From: Embleya sp042956465
GTDB lineage: Bacteria; Actinomycetota; Actinomycetes; Streptomycetales; Streptomycetaceae
Assembly (NCBI RefSeq): GCF_042956465.1
Contig: NZ_JBIBGL010000002.1
Coordinates: 248,001-312,000 of the forward strand
Direction: 5' to 3'
Length of the DNA: 64,000 nt
The notes beneath the pieces were generated by a model. The model had not been told where the DNA came from. It did not search any database and worked only from the letters and a program-made list of their open reading frames with translations. Shown here one piece after another: positions 18,982 to 27,369 of the stretch. A program made the translations under genes and the position numbers. Position 1 is the first letter of the stretch. Each line of letters opens with the position of its first letter.

Positions 18982-20355
18982 GTGCGCGCAGTGACCCCCG
19001 ACCCGGACACCCCCGCCGGGACCCCAGCCCCACCCGCAGCCGGCGAATGCCTGCCCGGGCTCGCCCGAGCACGCGCCTGCCTCGCCGACATCGTCCGGGA
19101 ACTCGGCCGCGACGCACGCCAACCGTGGCCGCGCCCCACCGTGCTCGACGTGGCCCTGGTACTGCTCCTGGCGGTCTTCGCCGTGGGCGGCCTGTACTTC
19201 CACGAACTGGGCATGCGCGACGTCCGCGAACCCGACGTGTGGGGCGTCCTGCTCGCGCTGCTCACCGCCTTCCCGCTGCTGTGGCGCAGTGCCCACTCGC
19301 TGCGCGTGCTGATCTGGGTCAGCGTCGCCGGGCTGATCCTGGCCGGCTCGCACTACGAATCCGCCGGCGCCGGGCTCGGCCAGATCGTCGCGCTGTACGC
19401 GGTCGCGGTCGGCCGCTCCCGCGTGCCCGCCGCGGTGGCACTCGCCTTCACCGAGAGCGCCACCGTCGTATGGCTGCTGATGCGCAACAGCGACATCGTC
19501 TTCCTCGACCTGGTCGCCAACCTGGCCGCGATGTTCGCGGTCTGGGCATTCGCCCGCAGCGTCGGCTTCCGACGCGCCTACACCGCCGAGCTGGAAGCCC
19601 GCGCCGACCGCCTGGAGCGCACCCGCGAGGCGGACACCCGGGCCGCGATCGCCGAGGAACGCGGCCGCATAGCCCGCGAGCTGCACGACGTCGTCGCGCA
19701 CCACGTCTCGGTGATGACCGTGCAGGCCTCCGCCGCGCAGCGCATGGTCGCGCGCAACCCGGACCGGGCCAAGGAGGCGATGGCCGCGGTCGAACAGACC
19801 GGCCGGGGCGCACTGGTCGAGATGCGCCGCCTGGTCGGCATCCTGCGCGACACCACCGACGCGGTGGGCGGCCCCAACGAAGGCCACAACGCGCCCCAGC
19901 CGGGCCTGGACCAGCTCGACACGCTGGTCACCCAGGTCCGCGAGGCCGGGCTCCCGGTCGAGCTGTCCCTGGAAGGCGCCCCCTGCGCACTCCCACCGGG
20001 CATCGACCTGGCGGCCTACCGGATCGTCCAGGAAGCGCTCACGAACACGCTCAAGCACGCCGGCCCCGCCGAGGCCCGGGTACTGCTGCGCTACAGCCGC
20101 AGCGAACTGCTCGTGCGCGTCGCCGACGACGGCCGGGGCGGCAGCACCGTGGCCACCGGCGACCGCACCGGACACGGCCTGCTCGGCATGCGTGAGAGGG
20201 TCTCCCTCTACGGTGGACGCCTGTACGCGGGACCACGGGCCCAGGACGGCTTCGAGGTCCTCGCGCGCATCCCCCTGTCCACCACGAACACCGCCGACAC
20301 CGCCGCCCCGCCGGACGGTGCCGCCCCCGACCGACTGGAGCAGACCCGCCCATGA
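18982..20355 (+). CDS. Two-component sensor histidine kinase (NarL/LuxR-partner type)
   Basis: A 457-residue membrane kinase. Four or more hydrophobic segments lie between about 54 and 190, followed by a coiled linker (AELEARADRLERTREADTR). The HisKA_3 dimerisation helix IARELHDVVAHHVSVMTVQA carries the phospho-acceptor His235. The ATPase domain has the N-box EALTNTLKHAG and the glycine motifs DDGRGG and GHGLLGMRERV. It shows no large extracytoplasmic domain, so it senses in or near the membrane. GTG 18982 is used; a second GTG three codons later is possible. Its stop overlaps the response regulator ATG. Confidence 0.9.
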   Translation: MRAVTPDPDTPAGTPAPPAAGECLPGLARARACLADIVRELGRDARQPWPRPTVLDVALVLLLAVFAVGGLYFHELGMRDVREPDVWGVLLALLTAFPLLWRSAHSLRVLIWVSVAGLILAGSHYESAGAGLGQIVALYAVAVGRSRVPAAVALAFTESATVVWLLMRNSDIVFLDLVANLAAMFAVWAFARSVGFRRAYTAELEARADRLERTREADTRAAIAEERGRIARELHDVVAHHVSVMTVQASAAQRMVARNPDRAKEAMAAVEQTGRGALVEMRRLVGILRDTTDAVGGPNEGHNAPQPGLDQLDTLVTQVREAGLPVELSLEGAPCALPPGIDLAAYRIVQEALTNTLKHAGPAEARVLLRYSRSELLVRVADDGRGGSTVATGDRTGHGLLGMRERVSLYGGRLYAGPRAQDGFEVLARIPLSTTNTADTAAPPDGAAPDRLEQTRP

Positions 20356-21029
20356 CGATCCGCGTCATCCTGGTCGACGATCAGCCACTGCTGCGCACCG
20401 GCTTCCGGATGATCCTGGAGGCCGAGCCCGACATCGCCGTCGTCGGCGAGGCCGCCGACGGCGAACAGGCCGTCGAACAGGTCCGCGCCCTACAGCCCGA
20501 CGTCGTGCTGATGGACATCCGCATGCCCCGCATGGACGGCGTCGAGGCCACCCGGCGGATCGCCGGCTCCGGCCGGGACGGGGAGAACACCGCACGCGTG
20601 CTCGTGCTCACCACGTTCGACCTGGACGAGTACGTGGTCGAGGCGCTGCGCGCGGGAGCGAGCGGCTTCCTGCTCAAGGACGTGCCCGCCGACGACCTGG
20701 TCACCGCGATCCGGGTGATCGCCGAGGGCGAGGCGCTGCTCGCGCCCAGCATCACCCGGCGGCTCCTGGACATGTACGCCGCGCGCCTGCCCTCCGCCGA
20801 GGACCCCACCCCCGACACGCTCGCGATGCTCACCGAACGCGAGGTGGAGGTGCTGCGGCTGGTCGCCCGCGGCATGTCCAACGCCGAGATCGCCGCCGAG
20901 CTCTACGTCAGCGAGACCACGGTCAAGACCCACGTCGGCCACGTCCTGACCAAACTGGGCCTGCGCGACCGGGTCCAGGCCGCCGTCTACGCCTACGAGA
21001 GCGGCCTGGTCCGCCCCGGCGCGATCTGA
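20352..21029 (+). CDS. Two-component response regulator, NarL/FixJ family
   Basis: A 225-residue regulator. The receiver domain (1-120) has the acidic pair Asp9-Asp10, phosphorylation site Asp55 (VLMDIRMPRMDG), Thr87 or Thr88 and Lys109. The C-terminal LuxR-type helix-turn-helix reads LTEREVEVLRLVARGMSNAEI with ETTVKTHVGHVLTKLGLRDR. The ATG overlaps the kinase stop (ATGA), so the two are co-translated partners. Targets are unknown. Confidence 0.94.
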   Translation: MTIRVILVDDQPLLRTGFRMILEAEPDIAVVGEAADGEQAVEQVRALQPDVVLMDIRMPRMDGVEATRRIAGSGRDGENTARVLVLTTFDLDEYVVEALRAGASGFLLKDVPADDLVTAIRVIAEGEALLAPSITRRLLDMYAARLPSAEDPTPDTLAMLTEREVEVLRLVARGMSNAEIAAELYVSETTVKTHVGHVLTKLGLRDRVQAAVYAYESGLVRPGAI

Positions 21030-21069
21030 CCGCCGCCGGGCCGCCGGCGGGAGAGCGGCGCAGGGGGAC

Positions 21070-21984
21070 CTACGCCGGCACCACCGGCAGCGGATACACC
21101 GGGGGTGTGCCACCGAACTCGGGGCACACCTCCCGGTGATCGCACCACCCGCACAACTTGGACTTCCGAGGCAGCCACTCACCCGTCCGGGTGGCCAGGT
21201 CGATCGCCTGCCACAGCGCCCGCAACTTGCGCTCCACCGCCAACAACTCGCCCTCGTCCGGGTCGTAGGTGATCACGTCGCCGCTGCCCAGATAGACCAG
21301 CTGCAACCGACGCGGCACCCGCCCGTGTTGCCGCCACAACACCAGCGCGTAGAACTTCATCTGGAACAGCGGCTTGTCCTGGAACATCGGCGACGGCGCC
21401 TTGCCCGTCTTGTAGTCCACCACCCGCAGATCGCCCGCCGGCGCCACGTCGAGCCGGTCCACGATCCCGCGCAGCACCAGGCCGTCGTCCAGCGTCGTCT
21501 CCACATACAGCTCCCGCCGGGCCGGCTCCAGCCGGTTGGGATCCTCCAGCGTGAAATAGCGCTCGACCAGCTTGTCCGCGTCCTGCAACCACGTGCCCAG
21601 GCTCGCGGCATCCGCGCCGAACAACTCCGCCAGCTCCGGCCGCTCGGCCAACAACTCGTCCCACGCCGGCCGCACCATCGCCAACGCCCGCTCCGGGGTG
21701 CGCTCGCCGCTGGGCAGGTCGAACAGGCGCTCCAGCACCGTGTGCACCACCGTGCCGCGGGTGGCCGCCGCACTCGGCTTCTCCGGCAGCTTGTCGATCA
21801 CCCGCAGCCGATACAGCAGCGGACACTGCATGAAGTCCGCGGCCCGGGACGGCGACAACGACACCGGAGGCCGCGGCGCCCGCTCGCCGGCCGGAGCGGG
21901 CACCACGACGCTCGTGGTCTCGACCGCGGGTCCGACGACGGAGGATTCCTCGGCGGAGGTGGTTTCGGAGGGGCTGACGTTCAT
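21070..21984 (-). CDS. RecB-family PD-(D/E)XK nuclease with Fe-S cysteines
   Basis: A 304-residue nuclease of the RecB/Cas4-like superfamily. Motifs are RGTVVHTVLERLF, the active-site IVDRLDVA...LRVVDYKTGK (D and E/DxK), and the downstream Q-containing helix LFQMKFYALVLW. Cys54 (MQCPLLYRLR) with three Cys in LCGWCDHREVCPEF forms the split four-cysteine pattern of AddB/Cas4 iron-sulfur nucleases. ATG 21984 lies 7 bases after a TAGGGT box, so the message is probably leaderless; the longer upstream frame is discarded. The likely role is DNA end processing in repair. The promoter fits the PafBC type. Confidence 0.88.
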   Translation of the reverse strand: MNVSPSETTSAEESSVVGPAVETTSVVVPAPAGERAPRPPVSLSPSRAADFMQCPLLYRLRVIDKLPEKPSAAATRGTVVHTVLERLFDLPSGERTPERALAMVRPAWDELLAERPELAELFGADAASLGTWLQDADKLVERYFTLEDPNRLEPARRELYVETTLDDGLVLRGIVDRLDVAPAGDLRVVDYKTGKAPSPMFQDKPLFQMKFYALVLWRQHGRVPRRLQLVYLGSGDVITYDPDEGELLAVERKLRALWQAIDLATRTGEWLPRKSKLCGWCDHREVCPEFGGTPPVYPLPVVPA

Positions 21985-21991
21985 GCCGACC

Positions 21992-22014
21992 ACCCTAAGC
22001 GCGTGGGGCGACAC
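21992..22014 (-). promoter_or_regulatory. PafBC-type (RecA-NDp-like) promoter of the RecB-like nuclease
   Basis: On the minus strand: GTGTCG, 11 bases, TAGGGT. The mycobacterial DNA-damage promoter served by PafBC is tTGTCRgtg-N8-TAnnnT. This site matches five of six bases of the TTGTCR box, the exact 11-base spacing (3 + 8) and the -10, and lies 7 bases from the ATG. The gtg triplet is not kept. Confidence 0.6.
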
Positions 22015-22122
22015 CCTGTGCACCCGAGGGGCCGCGCGCCCCTGTCAATCGCCGCTACCGCTCAGTAGAGTCCCGGCACCGCGAGTCCCAGGCACCCCCT
22101 TCCGCACCTCGACGGAGGCCCC

Positions 22123-23559
22123 ATGCGTGTCCTCACCCGCCCCCGCACACACGCCGCCGCGATCGCCGCCGGCCTGCTCCTGGCGAGCCTGCCCGCGCCC
22201 GCATACGCGCACGGCGACCGGCACGGCCGCACACCGGACAAGGTCACCGTCGGCGACCGCACCTTCATCGCCGACGAGCACGGCCGGGCGACCCAGTGGC
22301 GCGGCTTCAACATCGGCGACAAGGACCACCGCGGCACGGACGCGTTCAAGAACGTCACCGAGACCCAGTTCCGCGAACTGTCCGAACGCGGCTTCAACCT
22401 GGCCCGCGTGCTGTTCTTCTGGGACGACCTGGAACCGCGCCCGGGCCGGTACAGCCGCGACTACCTGGCCCGGATCGAGCGGATCCTGGGCTGGGCCGAC
22501 AAGTACCGGATCAAGGTCGTCCTGGACGCCCACCAGGACATCTACGGGCCGTACTTCAACGACCACCGGGGCAACCCGGAATGGACCACCCGCGACGAGG
22601 GCCTGCCGTACGAGCCGGTCCCCGGCGACTGGTTCGCCGAGTACTACACACCCGGCGTGCAGGCCGCGTTCGACCACCTCTACGCGGACCGCGACCTCCA
22701 GCGCGCGCACGCCGCGATGTGGATCAAGGTCGCCGCGGCCTTCGGCCGACACCCCGCCGTGCTCGGCTACGACCTGATGAACGAACCCATGGGCCGTTTC
22801 CGTGACGGCGAGGACATCCCCACCGCCGCCGCCCGGCTCGAATCGACGCAGATCACCGACACGTGGAACCGGCTCACCGACGCCATCCGCCTGGTCGACC
22901 GACGCAACTGGATCCTCGTCGAACCCACCCCCGTGGTCGGCCTCGGCCTGCCCACCGCGCTCGGCCCGATCACCGACGACAAGGTCGCCTACGCCCCGCA
23001 CTTCTACGAGAGCGCGATGGAGACCGGCGCCGACTACGACCCCGACGGCGGCTTCATCGAGAACTACGAGGCCGCGATCAGCGCCTACCCGAAGGCGAAC
23101 AAACTCCCGGTGATCGTGGGGGAGTGGGGCCCGCCCGACCAGTCGCTGCCCAACATCCCGCTGTTCTACAAGCGGATGACCGCGGCCATGGACCGATTCG
23201 GCAGCGGCTGGGCCGGCTGGCAATGGTGCAACGGCGGCGGCTACTGCACCCTGGACGCCGCCGGCCGAATGAAGCCCAACAACAAACTTTTGGTACAGCC
23301 CTACGCGCGCGCCGTGGCCGGCAACCCGGAGAGCTACCGCTACGACCCGGACACCCGCACCTACACGCTGACCTTCACCACCCGCCGAGGCGCCGACGGC
23401 CCCACCGAGATCGTCCTCCCCAAGGACGTCTACGCCAAGCCCCCGACCATCCGCGTCACCGGCCCCGGCCACACCCGCACCGACACCCGCGACAACACGG
23501 CCCGCATCACCACCACGAAAGAGGGCCGCTACACCCTCACCATCACCCCACCCCCCTGA
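22123..23559 (+). CDS. Secreted endoglycoceramidase-like glycoside hydrolase (GH5)
   Basis: A 478-residue exported enzyme. Residues 1-29 are a Sec signal peptide (PAPAYA end). The GH5 barrel includes GFNLARVLFFWDDLEPRPG, VLDAHQDIYG, the acid/base Glu221 in YDLMNEP and the nucleophile Glu334 in IVGEWG, with a beta-sandwich C-terminal domain from about 395. The HQD and DLMNEP contexts resemble endoglycoceramidases of Rhodococcus, which cut the sugar-ceramide bond; activity on related beta-glycosides is possible. ATG 22123 follows CGGAGG by 4 bases. No membrane anchor is visible. Confidence 0.82.
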   Translation: MRVLTRPRTHAAAIAAGLLLASLPAPAYAHGDRHGRTPDKVTVGDRTFIADEHGRATQWRGFNIGDKDHRGTDAFKNVTETQFRELSERGFNLARVLFFWDDLEPRPGRYSRDYLARIERILGWADKYRIKVVLDAHQDIYGPYFNDHRGNPEWTTRDEGLPYEPVPGDWFAEYYTPGVQAAFDHLYADRDLQRAHAAMWIKVAAAFGRHPAVLGYDLMNEPMGRFRDGEDIPTAAARLESTQITDTWNRLTDAIRLVDRRNWILVEPTPVVGLGLPTALGPITDDKVAYAPHFYESAMETGADYDPDGGFIENYEAAISAYPKANKLPVIVGEWGPPDQSLPNIPLFYKRMTAAMDRFGSGWAGWQWCNGGGYCTLDAAGRMKPNNKLLVQPYARAVAGNPESYRYDPDTRTYTLTFTTRRGADGPTEIVLPKDVYAKPPTIRVTGPGHTRTDTRDNTARITTTKEGRYTLTITPPP

Positions 23560-23599
23560 CCCCGAGCCCCTACCGAACACACCACCGAGCCCGGCCGGG

Positions 23600-23795
23600 C
23601 AAACCCCTCAGCCCGCCGGGGCTCGAGGCCAAGGAAAGCCAGGCACCACTCACGCCAACAGCAAAGAGGTGCCCGGCAAACCATCCAGCCCGGCCGGCGC
23701 TTGAGGCCAACGATGGCCCGATACCACTCACCGCAAGAGTGAAGACCTGCCGCGCAAACCCCTCGGCCCGGCCGGCGAATCAGGCCGAAAGCCCC
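23600..23795. repeat. Tandem array of ~77-bp intergenic repeats
   Basis: Three imperfect units begin at 23600, 23677 and 23755 (period 77 and 78), the last incomplete. Each starts with CAAACC.CTC.GCCCGGCCGG and continues through GGCGCTTGAGGCCAA. The unit resembles short GC-rich intergenic elements scattered in Streptomyces genomes. It fills the space between two convergent genes and could act as a transcription terminator through the GCCCGGCCGGC dyads. Confidence 0.7.
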
Positions 23796-23799
23796 GCCC

Positions 23800-24975
23800 T
23801 CAACCCCGCATCATGGCCAAAAACGCATGCTCGACATCCGTCCGGGAAAGCACCCCGTACACCCCACCGTCCGGCTCCACCACCAGGTACTCACTCGCCG
23901 GCGCCGCCCGCATCGCCACCAGCAGGTCCTCCCCGGCCAGATCCGCGCCCACCTTCATCCCCGGCACCAGATCCCGCGCCAACGGCCCCACCGCCACCCA
24001 CGGTCGGCGATGCTCCGGCGTCGCCAGCACCGCGGACTCGCGCACCAGGGCCACCGGATCCCCACCGCGGTCCACCACCACCAACCCGCGCGCACCCTCC
24101 TCGTGCGCCCGCCGCAGCGCCTCCGACAACGGCACATCCGCCGCCACCGGAATCGCCCGCCGGGTCAACAACCGCACCCGCAACTCCGGCAACCGCTCCC
24201 GAAGCCGCTCCGCGCGCAGCGACTGCACCGCGCCCGCCCACATGAATCCGGCCACCAGAGCGCCGAAGATCAACGTGTACGTGCGCGCCCCCGCGTCCGC
24301 ACCCAGCGACCACAACACCGCCGCGATCAGCACCACCACGGCCAGCACCCGCCCGGCCCAGGACGCGGCGATCGTGCCGGCCAACGGCCGCCCGCTGACC
24401 CGCCACACCACCGCCCGCAACATCCGGCCACCGTCCAACGGCAACCCGGGCAGCAGATTGAACGCCGCCACCAGCAGATTGGACACCGCCAGCAACGCGA
24501 CCATGCGCCCCGCCAACGTGTCCACGTCCAGGGCCAGGCCGATCACCCAGAACCCGCCACCGAGCGCAAGCGACAGCGCCGGACCCGCCGCCGACACCAG
24601 GAACTCGTGCCGGGCCGTCTCCGGCTTGTCGATCTCGGACACCCCGCCCAGGAACTGGATGGTGATCCGCCGCACCGGCAGGCCCAGCCGCAGCGCCGTC
24701 ACCGCGTGCGCCAACTCGTGCACCAGGACCGACACGTACAACAGCACCGCGAAGCCGAACGACAACACGAACCGCCACGGACCCAGATCCGGGAACAGGC
24801 TCTCGAACGTCGGCGCGAACAACACCGTGATCACCGCGGCGATCACGAACCACGTCGGCGCGACATAGACCGGCACCCCGAAGGGGCGCCCCATGAGCAG
24901 GCCACGCCTCGGTTCCCGGCGCGGGGCCTCGCCCTGCCGCATCCTGCGTCCCTGCGGCCTGCTCGAATCAGTCAC
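23800..24975 (-). CDS. Site-2 protease (M50) with C-terminal CBS domains
   Basis: A 391-residue intramembrane zinc metalloprotease. The active site HELAH is at residues 86-90 and the third ligand in LLPGLPLDGGRML; about six membrane helices lie in 35-260. The last 130 residues form a CBS pair (LVVVDRGGDPVALVRES... YLVVEPDGGVYGVLSRTDVE), often an adenine-nucleotide sensor. The GTG at 24975 lies 7 bases from TAGCAT. Substrates are unknown. It is a regular neighbour of trmI and the proteasome genes in actinomycetes. Confidence 0.9.
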   Translation of the reverse strand: MTDSSRPQGRRMRQGEAPRREPRRGLLMGRPFGVPVYVAPTWFVIAAVITVLFAPTFESLFPDLGPWRFVLSFGFAVLLYVSVLVHELAHAVTALRLGLPVRRITIQFLGGVSEIDKPETARHEFLVSAAGPALSLALGGGFWVIGLALDVDTLAGRMVALLAVSNLLVAAFNLLPGLPLDGGRMLRAVVWRVSGRPLAGTIAASWAGRVLAVVVLIAAVLWSLGADAGARTYTLIFGALVAGFMWAGAVQSLRAERLRERLPELRVRLLTRRAIPVAADVPLSEALRRAHEEGARGLVVVDRGGDPVALVRESAVLATPEHRRPWVAVGPLARDLVPGMKVGADLAGEDLLVAMRAAPASEYLVVEPDGGVYGVLSRTDVEHAFLAMMRG

Positions 24976-25069
24976 GTCCAAGATGCTATGCAACCGAGTC
25001 CGGGTTTGACCCCCACGGGCCCGCACCCACGCGTCGGAGCGTCGCCCCCGACCGACTAGGCTGACCCCC

Positions 25070-25978
25070 ATGTCCGAACCGACCGGTGCCGCGCGCAGGC
25101 GCGGACCCTTCCAGGTCGGGGACCAGGTTCAGCTGACCGATCCCAAGGGCCGCCACCACACCTTCACGCTCGAAGCGGGCAAGGCGTTCCACACCCACAA
25201 GGGCTCGTTTCAACACGACGCGCTGATCGGCGCTCCCGAAGGGACCGTCGTACGGTCCACCGGGAACACCGACTATCTGGCGCTGCGACCTCTGCTCCCC
25301 GACTTCGTCCTGTCCATGCCCCGCGGTGCCGCGGTGATCTACCCGAAGGACGCCGGCCAGATCCTCGCGATGGCCGACATCTTCGCCGGCGCCCGCGTCG
25401 TCGAGGCCGGCGTCGGCTCCGGCGCGCTGAGCACCTTCCTGCTCCGCGCCATCGGCGACACCGGGCAGCTCGCCTCCTACGAACGTCGACAGGACTTCGC
25501 GGACATCGCCCGCAAGAACGTCGAGCGCTACTTCGGCGCCCCGCACCCCGCGTGGAAGCTCACCGTCGGCGACCTCCAGGACAACCTCGTGGAGACCGAC
25601 GTCGACCGGGTCATCCTCGACATGCTCGCGCCCTGGGAATGCCTGGACGCGGTCTACAAGGCACTCGCCCCCGGTGGCCTGGTGTGCTGCTACGTGGCGA
25701 CCACCACGCAGCTCTCGCGCACCGTGGAGACCATGCGCGTGATGAACTGCTTCACCGAGCCGCAGCCGTTCGAGTCGATGGTCCGCTCCTGGCACGTCGA
25801 AGGCCTCGCGGTCCGCCCCGACCACCGGATGATCGGCCACACCGGCTTCCTGGTCACCGCCCGACGCCTCGCCGACGGCGTCGAGCCGCCGCTGCGCCGG
25901 CGCCGCCCGTCCAAGGGCTCCTACGGCGACGACTACGCCGGCCCGGGCGCGGAAGCCGGAGCCCCGCTCGAATCCTGA
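25070..25978 (+). CDS. trmI: tRNA (adenine-58-N1) methyltransferase
   Basis: A 302-residue SAM-dependent enzyme that makes m1A58 in the T-loop of tRNAs. It has the N-terminal beta domain (FQVGDQVQLTDPKGRHHTF), the TrmI segment MPRGAAVIYPKDAGQIL, the SAM motif VVEAGVGSGALSTFLL and catalytic-region ILDMLAPWE. The length fits the family. TAGGCT sits 7 bases before the ATG, so the transcript is probably leaderless. Its promoter is divergent from that of the M50 protease; the trmI-proteasome neighbourhood is conserved in actinobacteria. Confidence 0.95.
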   Translation: MSEPTGAARRRGPFQVGDQVQLTDPKGRHHTFTLEAGKAFHTHKGSFQHDALIGAPEGTVVRSTGNTDYLALRPLLPDFVLSMPRGAAVIYPKDAGQILAMADIFAGARVVEAGVGSGALSTFLLRAIGDTGQLASYERRQDFADIARKNVERYFGAPHPAWKLTVGDLQDNLVETDVDRVILDMLAPWECLDAVYKALAPGGLVCCYVATTTQLSRTVETMRVMNCFTEPQPFESMVRSWHVEGLAVRPDHRMIGHTGFLVTARRLADGVEPPLRRRRPSKGSYGDDYAGPGAEAGAPLES

Positions 25979-26059
25979 CCCATCGTCAGGCAATGGTTGA
26001 GACAAGGCGGGCCGGGGACCCTGTTCCAGGACCCGGCCCGCCGCATAGGGTCGTCCACC

Positions 26060-26824
26060 GTGGCGGACGATCACTTCGAGACCCGGCCCGCGCGCGGCGA
26101 CAGTACCCGCGGGCTCGTGACCACCGACGCACCACCCGACACCTCCGTGCCCAGGCACGTCGAGGTCCCCGACGTGCGCAACGGCATCGCCTTCGCCGCC
26201 GCGGCCGTCGTGTTCGTCTTCATCGTCGGCACCGGCCTGGTGATCTGGGCCGCGGCCTCGCTGGACGGCGGCATACCCGGCGTCACCGCACCGGCCAGGC
26301 ACCGCCCCAACCAACAGGACCCACCGGCCGCGCCGCGCACCATCCAACCGGGCGAGCACACCGCGAACACGTCGAACCAGGGCCTATCGGTGGGCCCCGC
26401 CCCCGAAGCCGCGCAGACCGTGCCGCTCGCCGGCAGCCGCAGCCGAACCGACGCCGGCCCCACCGAGGCGGAGCTTGCGAACATCGCGTTCCCGCTCGAC
26501 TGCCCGGGCGTGGGCACACGGATCAAGACCGTGCTGACCGACCCCACCGGTCCCACCGTGGTCGGGGTCGAGTGCGCAGCCGGCTCCGGCAGCCCGCCCG
26601 CGGCGCTGCTGGCCTACGGCGACGCGGACACCGGCCCACCGCGATTGGTGGCCACCCTGCTCGACATCGACGAGGGCCTCCTGGTGAGCGATGTCACCCG
26701 CAGCGGCGACACGATCACCGCCCGCACCCGGGGCTGGTCCGTCCCCGACGGGCCCCGCTGCTGCCCCGATCTGGACGGAACGCTTCGTTGGCGACTGACC
26801 CCGCTCGGTGCCCAGCGGATCTGA
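26060..26824 (+). CDS. Single-pass membrane protein of unknown function
   Basis: A 254-residue protein with one membrane helix at about 43-66 (FAAAAVVFVFIVGTGLVIWA). A cytoplasmic acidic N-terminus precedes it, then a Pro/Gln-rich stalk and a C-terminal domain with paired cysteines (FPLDCPG, VECAAG, CCPDLDG), presumably outside the cell. The GTG at 26060 follows TAGGGT (26046-26051) by 8 bases, indicating a leaderless start. Homologous position next to trmI and ARC is common in Streptomyces, but no function is known to me. Confidence 0.75.
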   Translation: MADDHFETRPARGDSTRGLVTTDAPPDTSVPRHVEVPDVRNGIAFAAAAVVFVFIVGTGLVIWAAASLDGGIPGVTAPARHRPNQQDPPAAPRTIQPGEHTANTSNQGLSVGPAPEAAQTVPLAGSRSRTDAGPTEAELANIAFPLDCPGVGTRIKTVLTDPTGPTVVGVECAAGSGSPPAALLAYGDADTGPPRLVATLLDIDEGLLVSDVTRSGDTITARTRGWSVPDGPRCCPDLDGTLRWRLTPLGAQRI

Positions 26825-26857
26825 CGCGTCGCCAGACACCGGTGTACGAAGCGGAAT

Positions 26858-27145
26858 TCAGGCCACGTCCGGGCCAAACACCTCGACGCCGTCGGAAATC
26901 CGGCGCATGTGGATGCACTCGCCCGGGCACTTGCGTGTGGCGTCGATCACTTCCACGAGCAGCGACCCGGGCACCGGAACCACCGCTCCAGGTTCGGTGC
27001 GCAGCTCGTCGTCGGCACCCTTGACGTACGCCAGCCCGTCGATGTCCAGCTCGAAAACCTCTCGCGCGTATTGGACGCAGATGCCGTCCCCGGTGCAGAG
27101 ATCCTGATCGATCCAGACCTCGAGGGGTTCGTTTTCTGCGGACAT
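26858..27145 (-). CDS. 3Fe-4S type ferredoxin
   Basis: A 95-residue acidic ferredoxin. Cluster ligands are Cys17 and Cys23 (CTGDGIC) and Cys73 (CPGEC); Cys77 may serve a fourth position. The spacing is that of single-cluster 3Fe-4S ferredoxins which in actinomycetes usually feed P450s. It is divergent from arc and shares its 224-bp promoter region. No P450 is encoded nearby; the reductase at 6606-7586 is a possible partner. Confidence 0.92.
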   Translation of the reverse strand: MSAENEPLEVWIDQDLCTGDGICVQYAREVFELDIDGLAYVKGADDELRTEPGAVVPVPGSLLVEVIDATRKCPGECIHMRRISDGVEVFGPDVA

Positions 27146-27300
27146 GGGGCCTCACTCTTCACCGATTCGTATCGACACGCGCTCGACAGACCCTACTCGC
27201 GCCTGCTTCCCGAGGTGATGAGGTGGGTATCTGATCCTCACAAGCGTGGGGGCAATCGCACGGGTGAAGATCGGACACGCCCGGACAGTCTTGCTGATCA

Positions 27301-27316
27301 AGGGGTTTCAACCCCT
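27301..27316. promoter_or_regulatory. Inverted repeat in the arc promoter region
   Basis: Perfect AGGGGT-TTCA-ACCCCT, ending 11 bases before a TAGGGT -10 box (27328-27333) and thus over the expected -35 position of arc. It may be an operator for the proteasomal ATPase gene or for the divergent ferredoxin gene, or simply a hairpin. Confidence 0.45.
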
Positions 27317-27369
27317 CCTGCCGTAGGTAGGGTCGGAGACGTCGCAGCTCCCAGGAGGAGGTGAGGGCC

